A DNA stretch of 64,000 nucleotides. Source: Candidatus Krumholzibacteriota bacterium. Its GTDB lineage: Bacteria > Krumholzibacteriota > Krumholzibacteriia > Krumholzibacteriales > Krumholzibacteriaceae. The stretch spans positions 1-64,000 of the forward strand of contig JAFGBF010000010.1 in the NCBI GenBank assembly GCA_016933255.1, written 5' to 3'. This document shows positions 27,568-38,926 of the stretch, in pieces (within the stretch, counting starts at the first letter, position 1; each line of letters begins with the position of its first letter). The notes under the pieces are model-generated. The model had not been told where the DNA came from. It saw only the letters and a list, made by a program, of their open reading frames with translations, and searched no databases. The translations under genes and the position numbers were made by a program.

Positions 27568-29316
27568 TTACCTGAGAAGAATGACCCTTTTCGTCAGGGT
27601 CCGTTGTTCGATCTGCAGTTTGCAGTAATAGACGCCGGGGGAGACTGGCATAGAGCTCTCATCATTTCCGTCCCACCCCAGGCTGTAGTCTCCGGGGTGC
27701 AGATATTCTTCCGGCAGGATCGTTCTGACAAGACGCCCTTTTACGTCGTATATCCTAACCGAGCTGACCCCCCGTATCTCCGCCCCGCTCTGCGAGGAGA
27801 CCTGCCCGGGGGTCTCGGTGATCCTGAGGTGAATATTCAGGCTCGAGACGAACGGGTTCGGGAAAACAGACATGAACTCATCAGGAAGCCGTCCCGGCGA
27901 TTCCGATTCGCCAGATGCAAAAGATTCTATTTCTTTTTGATTTATCCTTGTCGTGAATATCGTTCCGTCCGAGAACTGCCCTTCGATGACGAAAGCCTCC
28001 CCTTTCCGCATGACTTCATCCTCTACAGAGACCATAAGCCGCCGATAGACACGCTCATACGCCTCGCAGACATTCTCCCCGACCTTTATCCATTCCAGAT
28101 CCTCATCGTCCTTCGCGGGAAGGATGATAGAGGCGGCAGGTTTTCTCTTGCCTTCCACCCAGACAGGAGCAAGCCTGCCGGGAAGTGTGATATACTCCGC
28201 TTTTCTCGCCGGCACTATCCATCTCCTGGGCTTGCCGTCATCGTCTGTGACCCCGGTGTATGTCTCTATCGCCCTGGAGATGTTTCTTTCAAGAGATTTT
28301 TCCGAACATCCGAAGACCAGGGCCCAATCGACCTGGAATTTCTCTCCCGGGCTCAGCTTCGGTATTACGGGAATACGGCTGATGAGGGTTTTTCTTCCTT
28401 CCTTATCCACCCTGCCGCAAAAAGCTAAAGAGGTGTCTGCTATTATCGCCTCGATCGGCTGGTCAGAAACTCCGGGCGCTTCAAAATCGAATATGACTAC
28501 GGCACAGAGGCCGCCCGGGCCACCATCAGACACCGCGGCGAAAAGCCGCGTATACTCTTCGCCGTAATCTTTGTTTCCAGTCTTTTTTTCGATGAAAAAA
28601 TATTTATCGTCTTCCGAACGGTCCGGATGATCTCCCTGACCGACGGCAAAGTCGAGGCACAGGGCCGTTTCTATCCCGAGCATATCCTGTTTCCGGCCAT
28701 CATCATCTTCCGGATACAAAAACACCGACGTGAACCCGATAAAATCCCTTACGTGCCCATACGCCCACGTGTAGCTTGATTGGCAGAAAGTCAGCCCGGT
28801 CCGCGGTTCAACGCCCCGGGTGACTGCCATCTCGTTCCCTATGACACCGAAATCCTCGTCGGTCTTTCCGTCGGAATCGTTATCCAGATAGTCGAACGGA
28901 TCCTCATCTACCGCTCCGTCACCGTCGTCATCGCATCCGGCCGAAGGGTAGCGGATCCCCCTGTCGGCTCCCTCGAAAAACATCTTCCCGTCTGTCTCCG
29001 CCCCGGCAGCCAGAAAGGATGAAGAGCGAAGGACCCTGTTTTCATCTTCCCCGTCGAGCCGGAATCCGAGCACAAAGCCGCCCTCCCCAAGAAACTCCAT
29101 CCCGCCGGTCCCCGGCCACTTTATTCCGAACCGCTCATCTTCGTAATAACAGACCCGGAGGCTGCCGTTTTCAGGCAGGTTGACGGCGACTCTTCCCGTG
29201 CGGTGGACGAGGCTCGTCTTTTCTTCCTGCCCGGCCGGACTGTCCGCCGCCAGCGCCAGAGCCGCTGCCGCGGCAGCTATGGCCGGGATCATCATGCGTT
29301 TATATCTGTTTATCAT
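27568..29316 (-). CDS. secreted protein with acidic calcium-binding-like loop and C-terminal sorting domain
   Basis: 582 residues with an N-terminal signal segment (IPAIAAAAAALALAADSPAG). Near residues 126-156 it carries Asp-rich repeats (DDDGDGAVDEDPF and DNDSDGKTDEDFG) like thrombospondin type 3 or EF-hand-type calcium loops. The middle part is a beta-rich region of unknown function, and residues about 500-582 form a FlgD-like sorting domain ending KRVILLR, like the carbohydrate proteins at 14142 and 16691. The protein family is not recognised. It lies 17 bases after gyrA and two bases before hflX, an odd place for a surface protein. No promoter of its own is evident. Confidence 0.6.
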   Translation of the reverse strand: MINRYKRMMIPAIAAAAAALALAADSPAGQEEKTSLVHRTGRVAVNLPENGSLRVCYYEDERFGIKWPGTGGMEFLGEGGFVLGFRLDGEDENRVLRSSSFLAAGAETDGKMFFEGADRGIRYPSAGCDDDGDGAVDEDPFDYLDNDSDGKTDEDFGVIGNEMAVTRGVEPRTGLTFCQSSYTWAYGHVRDFIGFTSVFLYPEDDDGRKQDMLGIETALCLDFAVGQGDHPDRSEDDKYFFIEKKTGNKDYGEEYTRLFAAVSDGGPGGLCAVVIFDFEAPGVSDQPIEAIIADTSLAFCGRVDKEGRKTLISRIPVIPKLSPGEKFQVDWALVFGCSEKSLERNISRAIETYTGVTDDDGKPRRWIVPARKAEYITLPGRLAPVWVEGKRKPAASIILPAKDDEDLEWIKVGENVCEAYERVYRRLMVSVEDEVMRKGEAFVIEGQFSDGTIFTTRINQKEIESFASGESESPGRLPDEFMSVFPNPFVSSLNIHLRITETPGQVSSQSGAEIRGVSSVRIYDVKGRLVRTILPEEYLHPGDYSLGWDGNDESSMPVSPGVYYCKLQIEQRTLTKRVILLR

Positions 29317-29333
29317 CGTATTTTCCGGGCTTG

Positions 29334-31853
29334 TTATTCCTCTTCCGGCTCAGCGCCGTTCTCTTCTTCCTCTATCTCGGCGCTGTCCGCGATTTCCGCG
29401 CCGTCTGCCCCGGAATCATCGTCCCCGTTCTTGACCCCCGCGATCATCGCGACATCGACGACCTTGTCGCCCTCTTTCAGATTGATTATCCTCACGCCCT
29501 TCGTAGCCCTTCCCACCACTCTTACCCCGGTCACGGGACACCTGATGATCATTCCGCTCATCGTAATGATCATCAGTTCGTCTGATTCGATCACTTCCCT
29601 GGATGTCACCAGATTTCCGTTGCGCTCCCCTGTCTGGATACAGATGACTCCCTTGCCGCCCCGGTTGATGTTTTTAAAAGCGCTGATCCTGGTGCGTTTT
29701 CCGTATCCGTTCTCCGTAATAAAGAAGAGGTCCGCTTCTCTTTTGACGATCACCATCTCGACGACCTCGTCTTCTTTATCAAGAGTAACGCCTTTCACCC
29801 CGATAGAAGCTCTGCTGACAGGCCGGATCTGGTTTTCGTTGAACCTGATCAGCTTGCCTTTCTTTTTGGCGATTATGATGTCGTCGCTTCCTGAGGTAAG
29901 TTTGGCGCTTACCAGGCTGTCTTCTTCGCGAAGCTTGATCGCGATCAATCCTCCGCTGTGGACTCTCGAATATGACGACAGCTCCGTCTTTTTGACGACC
30001 CCGTTCCTTGTCACCATAACGAGATAATCCCCGTTATCAAAATCACTGACAGGGATCAGCTCCGTAATCTTTTCGCCGGCCCCTATCGGGAAGAAATTGA
30101 CCATCGCCTTCCCGCGGGCAAGCCTTCCGCCCTGAGGGATCTCGTGCACCTTAAGCCTGAAGCATTTCCCCATATTCGTGAAGAAAAGAATGTAGCTGTG
30201 GGTCGAGGCGATGAACATCTGTTTGACGAAGTCCTCATCTTTCATCCCCATGCCGGTTATCCCTTTTCCGCCCCGTTTCTGCCGTTTGTATGTACCGACA
30301 GGGATCCTCTTGATATATCCGGAATGCGTGACGGTAATGATCATCTCTTCTTCGGCGATCAGGTCTTCGATGTTGACCTCTCCGTCTGCGTCGATTATTT
30401 CCGTGCGCCTTGCGTCTCCATATTTTTCTTTCAGCTCTTCGAGTTCTTCGGCAATCAGAGAGAGAAGCATATTCCGGTTTTCCAGAATAGACCTGTAGTA
30501 AGCGATTTTCTGGATCAGCGCAAGGTACTCGTCCTCGATTTTTTTCCTCTCGAGTCCTGTCAGACGCTGAAGTTTCATGTCAAGGATCGCCTGCGCCTGC
30601 GGATCGGTCAGCTTGAACCCTTTCATCATGGCATTCTTCGCTTCGGCAGGCGACGCGCTCTTTTTGATCAGCTTGATGATCGCATCGATATTATCAAGAG
30701 CTATCTTGTACCCTTCAAGGATATGAGCGCGTTCCTCGGCGCGGGCGAGGTCGTACTGAGTGCTTCTTGTTATGACTTCTTCCCTGTGATCGAGGAAAAG
30801 CCTCATCATCTTTTTAAGGCTCATGACTTCGGGCATCAGCTTGTTCAGGGAGAGCATGATGATCCCGAAGGTCCCCTGGAGGGCGGTATGCTTGAAGAGG
30901 TGGCTGAGAACGACCTTTGGATAGGAGTCTCTTTTCAGGTCTACCACTATCCTGAGCCCTTCCTTGTCCGATTCGTCTCGGATGTCCGAGATCCCCGACA
31001 ACTTTCCTCCCCTGACAAGTTCCGCTACTTTTTCTATGATTGAGGATTTATTCGTCTGATAAGGGATCTCTGATATGACGATGCTGGTTTTCCCGCCCTT
31101 TTGTGTCTCTATGTTCGCCCTGGCCCGCAGGGTTATCCTTCCCCTGCCCGTTCTGTAAGCTTCCTTTATTCCCGCTCTGCCGTATATTATCCCTCCTGTC
31201 GGAAAATCAGGGCCTTTAACGTGGCGATAGAGTTTATCGTCGCCGATATCGGGGTCCTGCAGGAGCGCTTTGAGCCCGTCTATTATTTCCCGCAGGTTGT
31301 GAGGGGGGATATTTGTCGCCATCCCTACAGCTATTCCTGAGGCTCCGTTTATCAGAAGATTCGGCACTTTCGAAGGAAGGACAAGCGCCATCTGTCTTGT
31401 CTCGTCATAGTTCGGACCGAATTCGACCGTTTCCTTGTCCAGGTCAGCAAGCAGTTCCTCGGCTATCGCCGCCATCCTGACTTCCGTGTACCTTTCCGCT
31501 GCCGCGGAGTCCCCGTCTATTGAACCGAAGTTTCCCTGGCCGTCTATCAGGGGATATCTCAATGAAAAATCCTGAGCGAGCCTCACGACCGCACCATATA
31601 CGGAAGCGGTCCCGTGAGGGTGATAGTTACCGGAGACATCTCCGGTCAGCTTTGCCGATTTTCTGTATGCCTTGTTGTGAGTGAGACTCAGGTCGTTCAT
31701 CGCGAGGAGGATGCGCCGGTGGACCGGTTTCAGCCCGTCTCTTACATCGGGAAGCGCCCGTGATATTATTACGCTCATCGAATAATCGAGATAGCTGCTT
31801 TTCATCTTGTCTTCTATGTAAACGGGGATGACTCTCTGTCTGCTAAGATCCAT
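29334..31853 (-). CDS. gyrA: DNA gyrase subunit A
   Basis: 839 residues. The N-terminal breakage-reunion domain begins with the typical YLDYSMSVIISRALPD block; the catalytic tyrosine lies in ERYTEVRM near residue 119. The GyrA box region (QKRGGKG) and six C-terminal beta-pinwheel repeats follow, then a strongly acidic tail rich in Glu and Asp. With GyrB it forms the A2B2 topoisomerase that introduces negative supercoils ahead of the replication fork. It lies downstream of gyrB (96-base gap) in the minus-strand origin cluster dnaA-dnaN-recF-dciA-gyrB-gyrA. An acidic GyrA tail is known to tune supercoiling activity in other bacteria. Confidence 0.97.
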   Translation of the reverse strand: MDLSRQRVIPVYIEDKMKSSYLDYSMSVIISRALPDVRDGLKPVHRRILLAMNDLSLTHNKAYRKSAKLTGDVSGNYHPHGTASVYGAVVRLAQDFSLRYPLIDGQGNFGSIDGDSAAAERYTEVRMAAIAEELLADLDKETVEFGPNYDETRQMALVLPSKVPNLLINGASGIAVGMATNIPPHNLREIIDGLKALLQDPDIGDDKLYRHVKGPDFPTGGIIYGRAGIKEAYRTGRGRITLRARANIETQKGGKTSIVISEIPYQTNKSSIIEKVAELVRGGKLSGISDIRDESDKEGLRIVVDLKRDSYPKVVLSHLFKHTALQGTFGIIMLSLNKLMPEVMSLKKMMRLFLDHREEVITRSTQYDLARAEERAHILEGYKIALDNIDAIIKLIKKSASPAEAKNAMMKGFKLTDPQAQAILDMKLQRLTGLERKKIEDEYLALIQKIAYYRSILENRNMLLSLIAEELEELKEKYGDARRTEIIDADGEVNIEDLIAEEEMIITVTHSGYIKRIPVGTYKRQKRGGKGITGMGMKDEDFVKQMFIASTHSYILFFTNMGKCFRLKVHEIPQGGRLARGKAMVNFFPIGAGEKITELIPVSDFDNGDYLVMVTRNGVVKKTELSSYSRVHSGGLIAIKLREEDSLVSAKLTSGSDDIIIAKKKGKLIRFNENQIRPVSRASIGVKGVTLDKEDEVVEMVIVKREADLFFITENGYGKRTRISAFKNINRGGKGVICIQTGERNGNLVTSREVIESDELMIITMSGMIIRCPVTGVRVVGRATKGVRIINLKEGDKVVDVAMIAGVKNGDDDSGADGAEIADSAEIEEEENGAEPEEE

Positions 31854-31949
31854 TTAGTAGCGCCTCCTCATGTATCCCGCCCGGAACCGATTCCCTCCCG
31901 CAGTCTTTCAGAAGATGCGGCTTGATCCCGGTATCGTATCGTTTATTTA

Positions 31950-34177
<2,228 letters not shown>

Positions 34178-34275
34178 AACCTCACTCCTCCACTGCTCCG
34201 ATACTCGGGTTCCATTCTATTACGCGCCGGCTGAAAAATAAACAAAAATCTCCTTTTTCCGGGGGCCGTAAAAGC

Positions 34276-35382
34276 CTAATTCCGAAGCGAAAAAGAACCG
34301 TTCTCAACGGCGAACAAGGCCGATCCTGCAGGGATATCCGAAAAAGCTTCTTTTTTCGGAGAGGTTATGAAGCTTTGATATCTGTCGGAGATCAGCTCTC
34401 TGACCTTCCTGGAAATTCCCGCATCCAGTTCGGAGAAGATGTCGTCCAGAAGAACGACCGGCCTTTCGGCCCTTCTCTGCATAATGACGACGGCCTGGGA
34501 CAGTTTCATCACTATTGCAGCGAGCCTTTTTCTTCCCTGTGAACCGAACCTTCTTATCGATGCGCCGTCAAGGGACAGCTCTATGTCATCGTACTGCGGA
34601 CCCGCGAGAGAATATCCTCTTCTCAGTTCTGCCTGGGAAACCCTCCTCAGGGCCTCTTTCAGATCATCTTCTGCGGTGTCGTTCCCTTCGTAGAAAGAAG
34701 ACCTGTATCTTATCCCTAGTTTTTCCCCCGAGGGCATTATCCTGCTGTATATCCCGCACGCTGCATCTTCGATCTCGCTCAGCATTTCTCTTCTTCCCCT
34801 GGTCAGCGCGGCTCCCCTGGAGACAAAGGTCTCATTCCAGACACCCAGCTCTTCGATCCCTCCCCCGCCGGTCGAGATCTTCCGCAAAAGTGAATTTCTG
34901 TGTTTTAATGTCCTTTTGAACTCGCCGAGGTCTGATAAAAAGGCCGGAGATATCTGAGCGCCGGTATAATCGATGAACAGCCTTCTGCCTGCAGGAGGCC
35001 CCGAAGCAAGCTCGACATCCCCGGGAGTAAAGATCACTGTGGGGATTATCCCTATCATGTCAGAGAGGGAAGAAAGCCTGTTTCCGTTAACAGACACCCT
35101 TGCTTTGCCCCCTTTTTCATATCCGAACTCGATGCCAAATTCCACTTTTGTGTCGCTTTTTCCATTGATCCTGAGAAAAAAATATTCCTCGCCAAACCTG
35201 ACAAGTTCGTCAGTCTTTCGCGTTCTAAACCCTCTGCCGAGCGAAAAGATGTGCAGGGCTTCCAGAAGGTTGGTCTTTCCCTGGGCGTTCATTCCTTCGA
35301 TGATATTGAAGGTCCCTGAGAATTCAAGGCGGGTCTTCTTGATATTTCTAAAATTGACGCACTCTATGTCTTTGACGATCAA
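34276..35382 (-). CDS. recF: DNA replication and repair protein RecF
   Basis: 368 residues from a TTG start with GAGAAGGG upstream. Walker A lies in IIEGMNAQGKTNLLEAL near 28-44, the ABC signature near 285-310 (QGRKRLAAIVMKLSQA) and Walker B in PVVLLDDIFSELDAG near 318-332. It is an SMC-like ATPase that directs RecA to gapped DNA with RecO and RecR. Order dnaA-dnaN-recF is the standard bacterial origin arrangement. It follows dnaN after 29 bases, so it is very likely on the same transcript. Confidence 0.96.
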   Translation of the reverse strand: MIVKDIECVNFRNIKKTRLEFSGTFNIIEGMNAQGKTNLLEALHIFSLGRGFRTRKTDELVRFGEEYFFLRINGKSDTKVEFGIEFGYEKGGKARVSVNGNRLSSLSDMIGIIPTVIFTPGDVELASGPPAGRRLFIDYTGAQISPAFLSDLGEFKRTLKHRNSLLRKISTGGGGIEELGVWNETFVSRGAALTRGRREMLSEIEDAACGIYSRIMPSGEKLGIRYRSSFYEGNDTAEDDLKEALRRVSQAELRRGYSLAGPQYDDIELSLDGASIRRFGSQGRKRLAAIVMKLSQAVVIMQRRAERPVVLLDDIFSELDAGISRKVRELISDRYQSFITSPKKEAFSDIPAGSALFAVENGSFSLRN

Positions 35383-35411
35383 CCCTTCTCACCGCACTTC
35401 CCTGTGATCTT

Positions 35412-36524
35412 CTATCCTAATATTCTAAGGGGCATCACGATACACAACTGTTTGATCTCTCCATCCTGTTCGACCGGGGTGATTATTCCGGCATTATCAG
35501 GCCTGTCGAGTTTAAAGGCTATCTCGTCGGTATCGAAAGTCCTCAGAATATCCTGTACATAAGCTGCATTATACCCGATCTCCATCTTTTCATCCGAGTA
35601 TGTCGCATCAATATCCTCTGTGGCCTCGCCAAGGTCCTGTGTCGCCACATGTAGCCTGAGACTGTTTTTTCCAAGAGAAAATATCACCTGGTGGGTCAGG
35701 GCATCGGAGAGTATCGCTACTCTTTTGGTAGCAAGGTTCAGGGCTTCTTTTGAGATCAGAAGCTCTTTGGTATTATTGGAAGGAATGACTTTTTGATAGT
35801 TCGGGAAAGGGCCCTCGAGAAGACGCGAATATATCGAGACTTCCTTCATTTCAAACGATATGCTGTTATCCCCGATACTTACCTTTATCATTTCGTTTTT
35901 TTCGGCGTATGATTTGAAAGTCGCAAGTGCTTTCGGCGGTACGATCACCTCTGATTTCTTTATATCGCCGAGAGAAAGTTTTGTTTCAGCTTTTGCAAGG
36001 CGGTGTCCGTCAGTAGAGACCATCAGCACACCGGTCTTGTCTACTTCCCATTTCACCCCGCACAGCGCCGGGCGGGTCAGGTCTGTAGAGACTGCATAGA
36101 TCGTTTTTTGAATCAACCTGCTCAACAGCGATGTCTCGATAGAAAATTCTGTTTTGCTGTCCTGTTTCGGAAGTTTTGGAAAGTCGTCTGCGCTCCGCCC
36201 GTTGACTGAAAATTTGCTTTTTGCGCATTCGATCGTAAGTTTTTCTCCGTCGTCGGATGATAACGTCACGTCGCCCTGGGAAAGAGACTTGACGATTTCG
36301 GCTATTTTCTTCGCGGGTGCCGATATGCCGCCGCCCTTAACGACTTTTCCGTTGACTGTGGATGTGACAGATATATCAAGATCCGTCGCTGAAAAAGTAA
36401 TGCCGGAACTTTCTGCTTTGAGAAGAACCATCGAGAGGATAGGCATCGTCGTCTTTCCCGGAACAACACTCGATATCGCATTCATCTTTTTACTGAGCTC
36501 TTCAAGCGGGATAACTACCTTCAC
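35412..36524 (-). CDS. dnaN: DNA polymerase III sliding clamp (beta subunit)
   Basis: 370 residues from a GTG at 36524, preceded by AAGAGGAGG with seven bases of spacing. The frame stays open upstream to 36644, but those 40 residues do not fit the family, and the upstream DNA contains origin elements. The N-terminus KVVIPLEELSKKMNAISSVV and the C-terminal end (EIKQLCIVMPLRI) match the three-domain clamp. It forms the ring that tethers DNA polymerases to the template. It lies 361 bases downstream of dnaA; this gap holds DnaA boxes and a DnaA-trio tract, so dnaN expression and origin activity share the same DNA. Confidence 0.96.
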   Translation of the reverse strand: MKVVIPLEELSKKMNAISSVVPGKTTMPILSMVLLKAESSGITFSATDLDISVTSTVNGKVVKGGGISAPAKKIAEIVKSLSQGDVTLSSDDGEKLTIECAKSKFSVNGRSADDFPKLPKQDSKTEFSIETSLLSRLIQKTIYAVSTDLTRPALCGVKWEVDKTGVLMVSTDGHRLAKAETKLSLGDIKKSEVIVPPKALATFKSYAEKNEMIKVSIGDNSISFEMKEVSIYSRLLEGPFPNYQKVIPSNNTKELLISKEALNLATKRVAILSDALTHQVIFSLGKNSLRLHVATQDLGEATEDIDATYSDEKMEIGYNAAYVQDILRTFDTDEIAFKLDRPDNAGIITPVEQDGEIKQLCIVMPLRILG

Positions 36525-36885
36525 TCCTCTACCTCCTCTTATTATCTTTTTCATCGGCAGATAAATATTTAATTCATCAGGAAAGGAGAGCATAAGGGAA
36601 AAATCCTCGCTGTACAAGATAAAAGAAAAGGAAAATATCAACACGCTCTTCTTATTACAATTCTAATAATTAATAAAAATAGAAGTAGTAGTAGAACGTG
36701 TGGAAATGTTGAAATGGAGAGCGAAACAGCCAGGCGCTGGTGGTGAGCACAGGTCTGGATATGTTGATTAATTAGTGGAAAAAACCCAGATACCAACATC
36801 AGGGCCGGCAAAAAAAGATATCGACATCTATCCACATATTGTTAACATTCTTTTTGTGGAAAGCGGGTGATGAAAAAATCCGGGG
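36525..36885. other. dnaA-dnaN intergenic part of the replication origin
   Basis: 361 bases without a gene. Contents include an AT-rich tract at 36636-36690, a DnaA-trio run, and DnaA-box-like sites at 36699-36707 (minus-strand ATTTCCACA), 36828-36836 (CTATCCACA) and 36855-36863 (minus-strand CTTTCCACA). The layout matches the unwinding region of origins of the Bacillus type. Confidence 0.7.
36671..36707 (-). other. DnaA box plus eight DnaA-trio triplets (basal unwinding element)
   Basis: Read on the plus strand, eight successive triplets fit 5'-[T/A]A[G/A]: TAA, TAA, AAA, TAG, AAG, TAG, TAG, TAG (36671-36694). They are followed by AACG and the reversed DnaA box TGTGGAAAT (36699-36707). DnaA-trios next to a box are the known site where DnaA grips single-stranded DNA and opens the duplex. 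Confidence 0.7.
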
Positions 36886-38241
36886 TCAGTCTTTAAGGTC
36901 TTCTCTTAAAGCGTTTATTGTGTTTTCCAGCGTCAGGTCGACAGAAGAGGCCTGTTCTATTTTTTTAATAGAATGAAGTACGGTGCTGTGGTCTCTTCCT
37001 CCGAAGCTTTTGCCTATCTGGACAAGCGAAAGGGATGTAAGTTCACGCGAAAGATAGATCGCCACCTGGCGCGCGGTAACGACACTGCTCATTCTTGTCT
37101 TGGCCGAAAGAGAGTGGATCGGAATATTGAAACGGGACGAGACGGCTCTCTGTATTGCTTTGACTGTGACCTTTTTCTTTTTTGCCCCCGCTATAAACAC
37201 CCTTAGCACCTCGCTTGCCATATCGATGTTTATATCCTGGTTTGTGAGGCTTGCGCAGGCGAGGATCTTCACAAGAGAACCTTCCAGCTCCCTGGTATTC
37301 CCTTTTACATTCTCCGCGATCAGGAATATCACATCCTCGGGAATCGATATTACTTCATTCTCGACCTTTTTCCTCAGGATAGCGACCCTCGTCTCAAGAT
37401 CGGGAGGCTGTATGTCTGTGATCAGGCCCCATTCGAACCGCGAAGTCAGCCTTTCCTGAAGAGAGGGTATCTCTTTCGGGGGGCGGTCGCTCGTACAGAC
37501 TATCTGTTTGCTCGAATTATGCAGCGCGTTGAAGGTATAAAAAAATTCTTCCTGAGTCCTCTCCTTGCCGGCAAGAAAATGTATGTCATCAATAAGAAGA
37601 ATATCAGTGTTTCTGTACCGTTCTTTAAATTCGAAAGTAGAACCGCTTTTAATCGAGTGGATCAGCTCGTTCATAAAGCTTTCGGTCGAGACGTACGAGA
37701 TCCTCATCCCCGGGTGCTCTTCAAGGACGAAATGCCCGATTGCCTGCAAAAGATGGGTCTTTCCGAGCCCCGGGCCGCCATATATGAAAAGAGGGTTATA
37801 GGTCCTTGCCGGTTTTTCAGCTACAGCAAGGGCTGCGGCGTGCGAGAGCAGGTTTTCGTTCCCCACGACAAATTCTGCGAAAGTATAACGGCTGTTCAGG
37901 TGAACGCTGTTCGGCAGGATGACCGGCTCTCTGACGATCAGCGATCTTTTTGCCGGATTCTCGGAGCGGGTGATTCTGCTTGGAGACGGGGATGAAAACT
38001 CTATAACCACTTTTTCTCCAAGGACTTCTGAGGCAGCTTTTGTGATCTTGTCTATATGGTGCTCGGCGAGCCAGTCGATAAAGAAGGAGTTCGGCCCCTC
38101 CACAAGAAGAACACCGTCCCTGTACGAACCCATCCTGGTCGGAGCGAACCAGGTCTGAAAACTTTGGGCATTAACGACCTTTTCAAGCTTTTTGAGTATC
38201 GTCGCCCAGACGTCGATGTCAGATTTTTCCACAGCTCTCAT
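36886..38241 (-). CDS. dnaA: chromosomal replication initiator DnaA
   Basis: About 451 residues. Domain I begins with VWATILKKLEKVV and holds the QTWF motif used for helicase contact. Domain III has Walker A in GGPGLGKTHLLQAIGH, Walker B in ILLIDDIHFLAGKE and the arginine-finger region LTSRFEWGL. Domain IV ends with the DnaA-box-binding signature GGRDHSTVLHSIKKIE. DnaA opens the origin and recruits DnaB. The longest frame starts at a GTG (38268); the ATG at 38241 is preferred because it gives the usual short lead before domain I, though neither has a strong ribosome binding site. A TTTTCCACA box overlaps the first codons, and more boxes lie upstream, which suggests autorepression. Confidence 0.97.
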   Translation of the reverse strand: MRAVEKSDIDVWATILKKLEKVVNAQSFQTWFAPTRMGSYRDGVLLVEGPNSFFIDWLAEHHIDKITKAASEVLGEKVVIEFSSPSPSRITRSENPAKRSLIVREPVILPNSVHLNSRYTFAEFVVGNENLLSHAAALAVAEKPARTYNPLFIYGGPGLGKTHLLQAIGHFVLEEHPGMRISYVSTESFMNELIHSIKSGSTFEFKERYRNTDILLIDDIHFLAGKERTQEEFFYTFNALHNSSKQIVCTSDRPPKEIPSLQERLTSRFEWGLITDIQPPDLETRVAILRKKVENEVISIPEDVIFLIAENVKGNTRELEGSLVKILACASLTNQDINIDMASEVLRVFIAGAKKKKVTVKAIQRAVSSRFNIPIHSLSAKTRMSSVVTARQVAIYLSRELTSLSLVQIGKSFGGRDHSTVLHSIKKIEQASSVDLTLENTINALREDLKD

Positions 38242-38379
38242 ATTCCCGGCCCGGAGACACCATCCCACAGGAAAGATAGCACTCTTTCAAAATACGCCCG
38301 CTTTCCACAAATGTGGAAAACTCTGCAATTGTAATAATAACAACAATAACGGCGGGGGTTTCAATATGATGTCGCAATG

Positions 38380-38388
38380 TTATCCACA
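38380..38388 (+). promoter_or_regulatory. perfect DnaA box TTATCCACA
   Basis: Exact 9-base consensus about 140 bases upstream of the dnaA start. It may serve in origin binding and in dnaA autoregulation. Confidence 0.85.
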
Positions 38389-38672
38389 ATCTCAAATGAA
38401 GGGAAGTAGTCCAGAAAAAAATCGGGCTGCACGCCCTGGAGCTTGGAACCTCCCCTGATCCCGCAGTCGGGAAGGTATCACACGCAAAATTCGATATCAA
38501 GAATTATTTACATAAAATATCGATAAATTTCTAACTTGTTGAAAGGCGGTCAATTAAATGGTTGTTTCGCGGAAGGTGCGGCCGACGGCAAAAATCACTG
38601 CGGATCTTCAGTGGGGAGAAAGCCAAGAAGACACAGCAACCAAATAACTTAAAAGTCTGAGAGATAAAAGGC

Positions 38673-38701
38673 TTGACATTAATGCCGGGGGTTTCTATTG
38701 T
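38673..38701 (+). promoter_or_regulatory. promoter of the rpmH-rnpA-yidD-yidC gene run
   Basis: A consensus TTGACA (38673-38678) and TATTGT (38696-38701) are separated by 17 bases. The start of transcription would be near 38708, about 56 bases before rpmH. Confidence 0.65.
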
Positions 38702-38763
38702 AAGTTGTTTATATATATCCGGCGAGATGGATTTGTGGGAAAATGAATGGAAAAGGGTAGAAA

Positions 38764-38898
38764 ATGAAACGTACATATCAGCCTCATAATAAGAGAAGAA
38801 AGAGGACGCACGGGTTCAGAAAGCGGATGAGCACGAAGAACGGAAGAGAAGTGCTAAGGCGAAGAAGAGAAAAGGGAAGAAAAAAGCTGGCGGCATGA
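38764..38898 (+). CDS. rpmH: 50S ribosomal protein bL34
   Basis: 44 residues, exactly the usual length, and highly basic. It begins [19 protein letters not shown] and ends with [18 protein letters not shown], the conserved L34 pattern. It binds 23S rRNA in the large subunit. It is the first gene of the plus-strand origin side and is followed after 28 bases by rnpA, the standard order. It is too short for most open-reading-frame cut-offs. Confidence 0.97.
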   Translation: MKRTYQPHNKRRKRTHGFRKRMSTKNGREVLRRRREKGRKKLAA

Positions 38899-38926
38899 TC
38901 CCGGAAAAAGCCTGGATACTCAGCCT

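Larger units (their letters stand above)
38242..38763. other. dnaA-rpmH intergenic part of the origin (divergence point)
   Basis: About 520 bases without a gene. It contains a perfect DnaA box TTATCCACA (38380-38388), a close match on the minus strand TTTTCCACA (38320-38312) beside a weaker one (38301-38309), an AT-rich tract (38487-38540) and the rpmH promoter. Gene direction switches here, as at many bacterial origins. Confidence 0.7.

Noticed and set aside
36525-36644. Upstream extension of dnaN
   Set aside because: The GTG at 36524 has a strong ribosome binding site and the right family start; the extension is not clamp-like.
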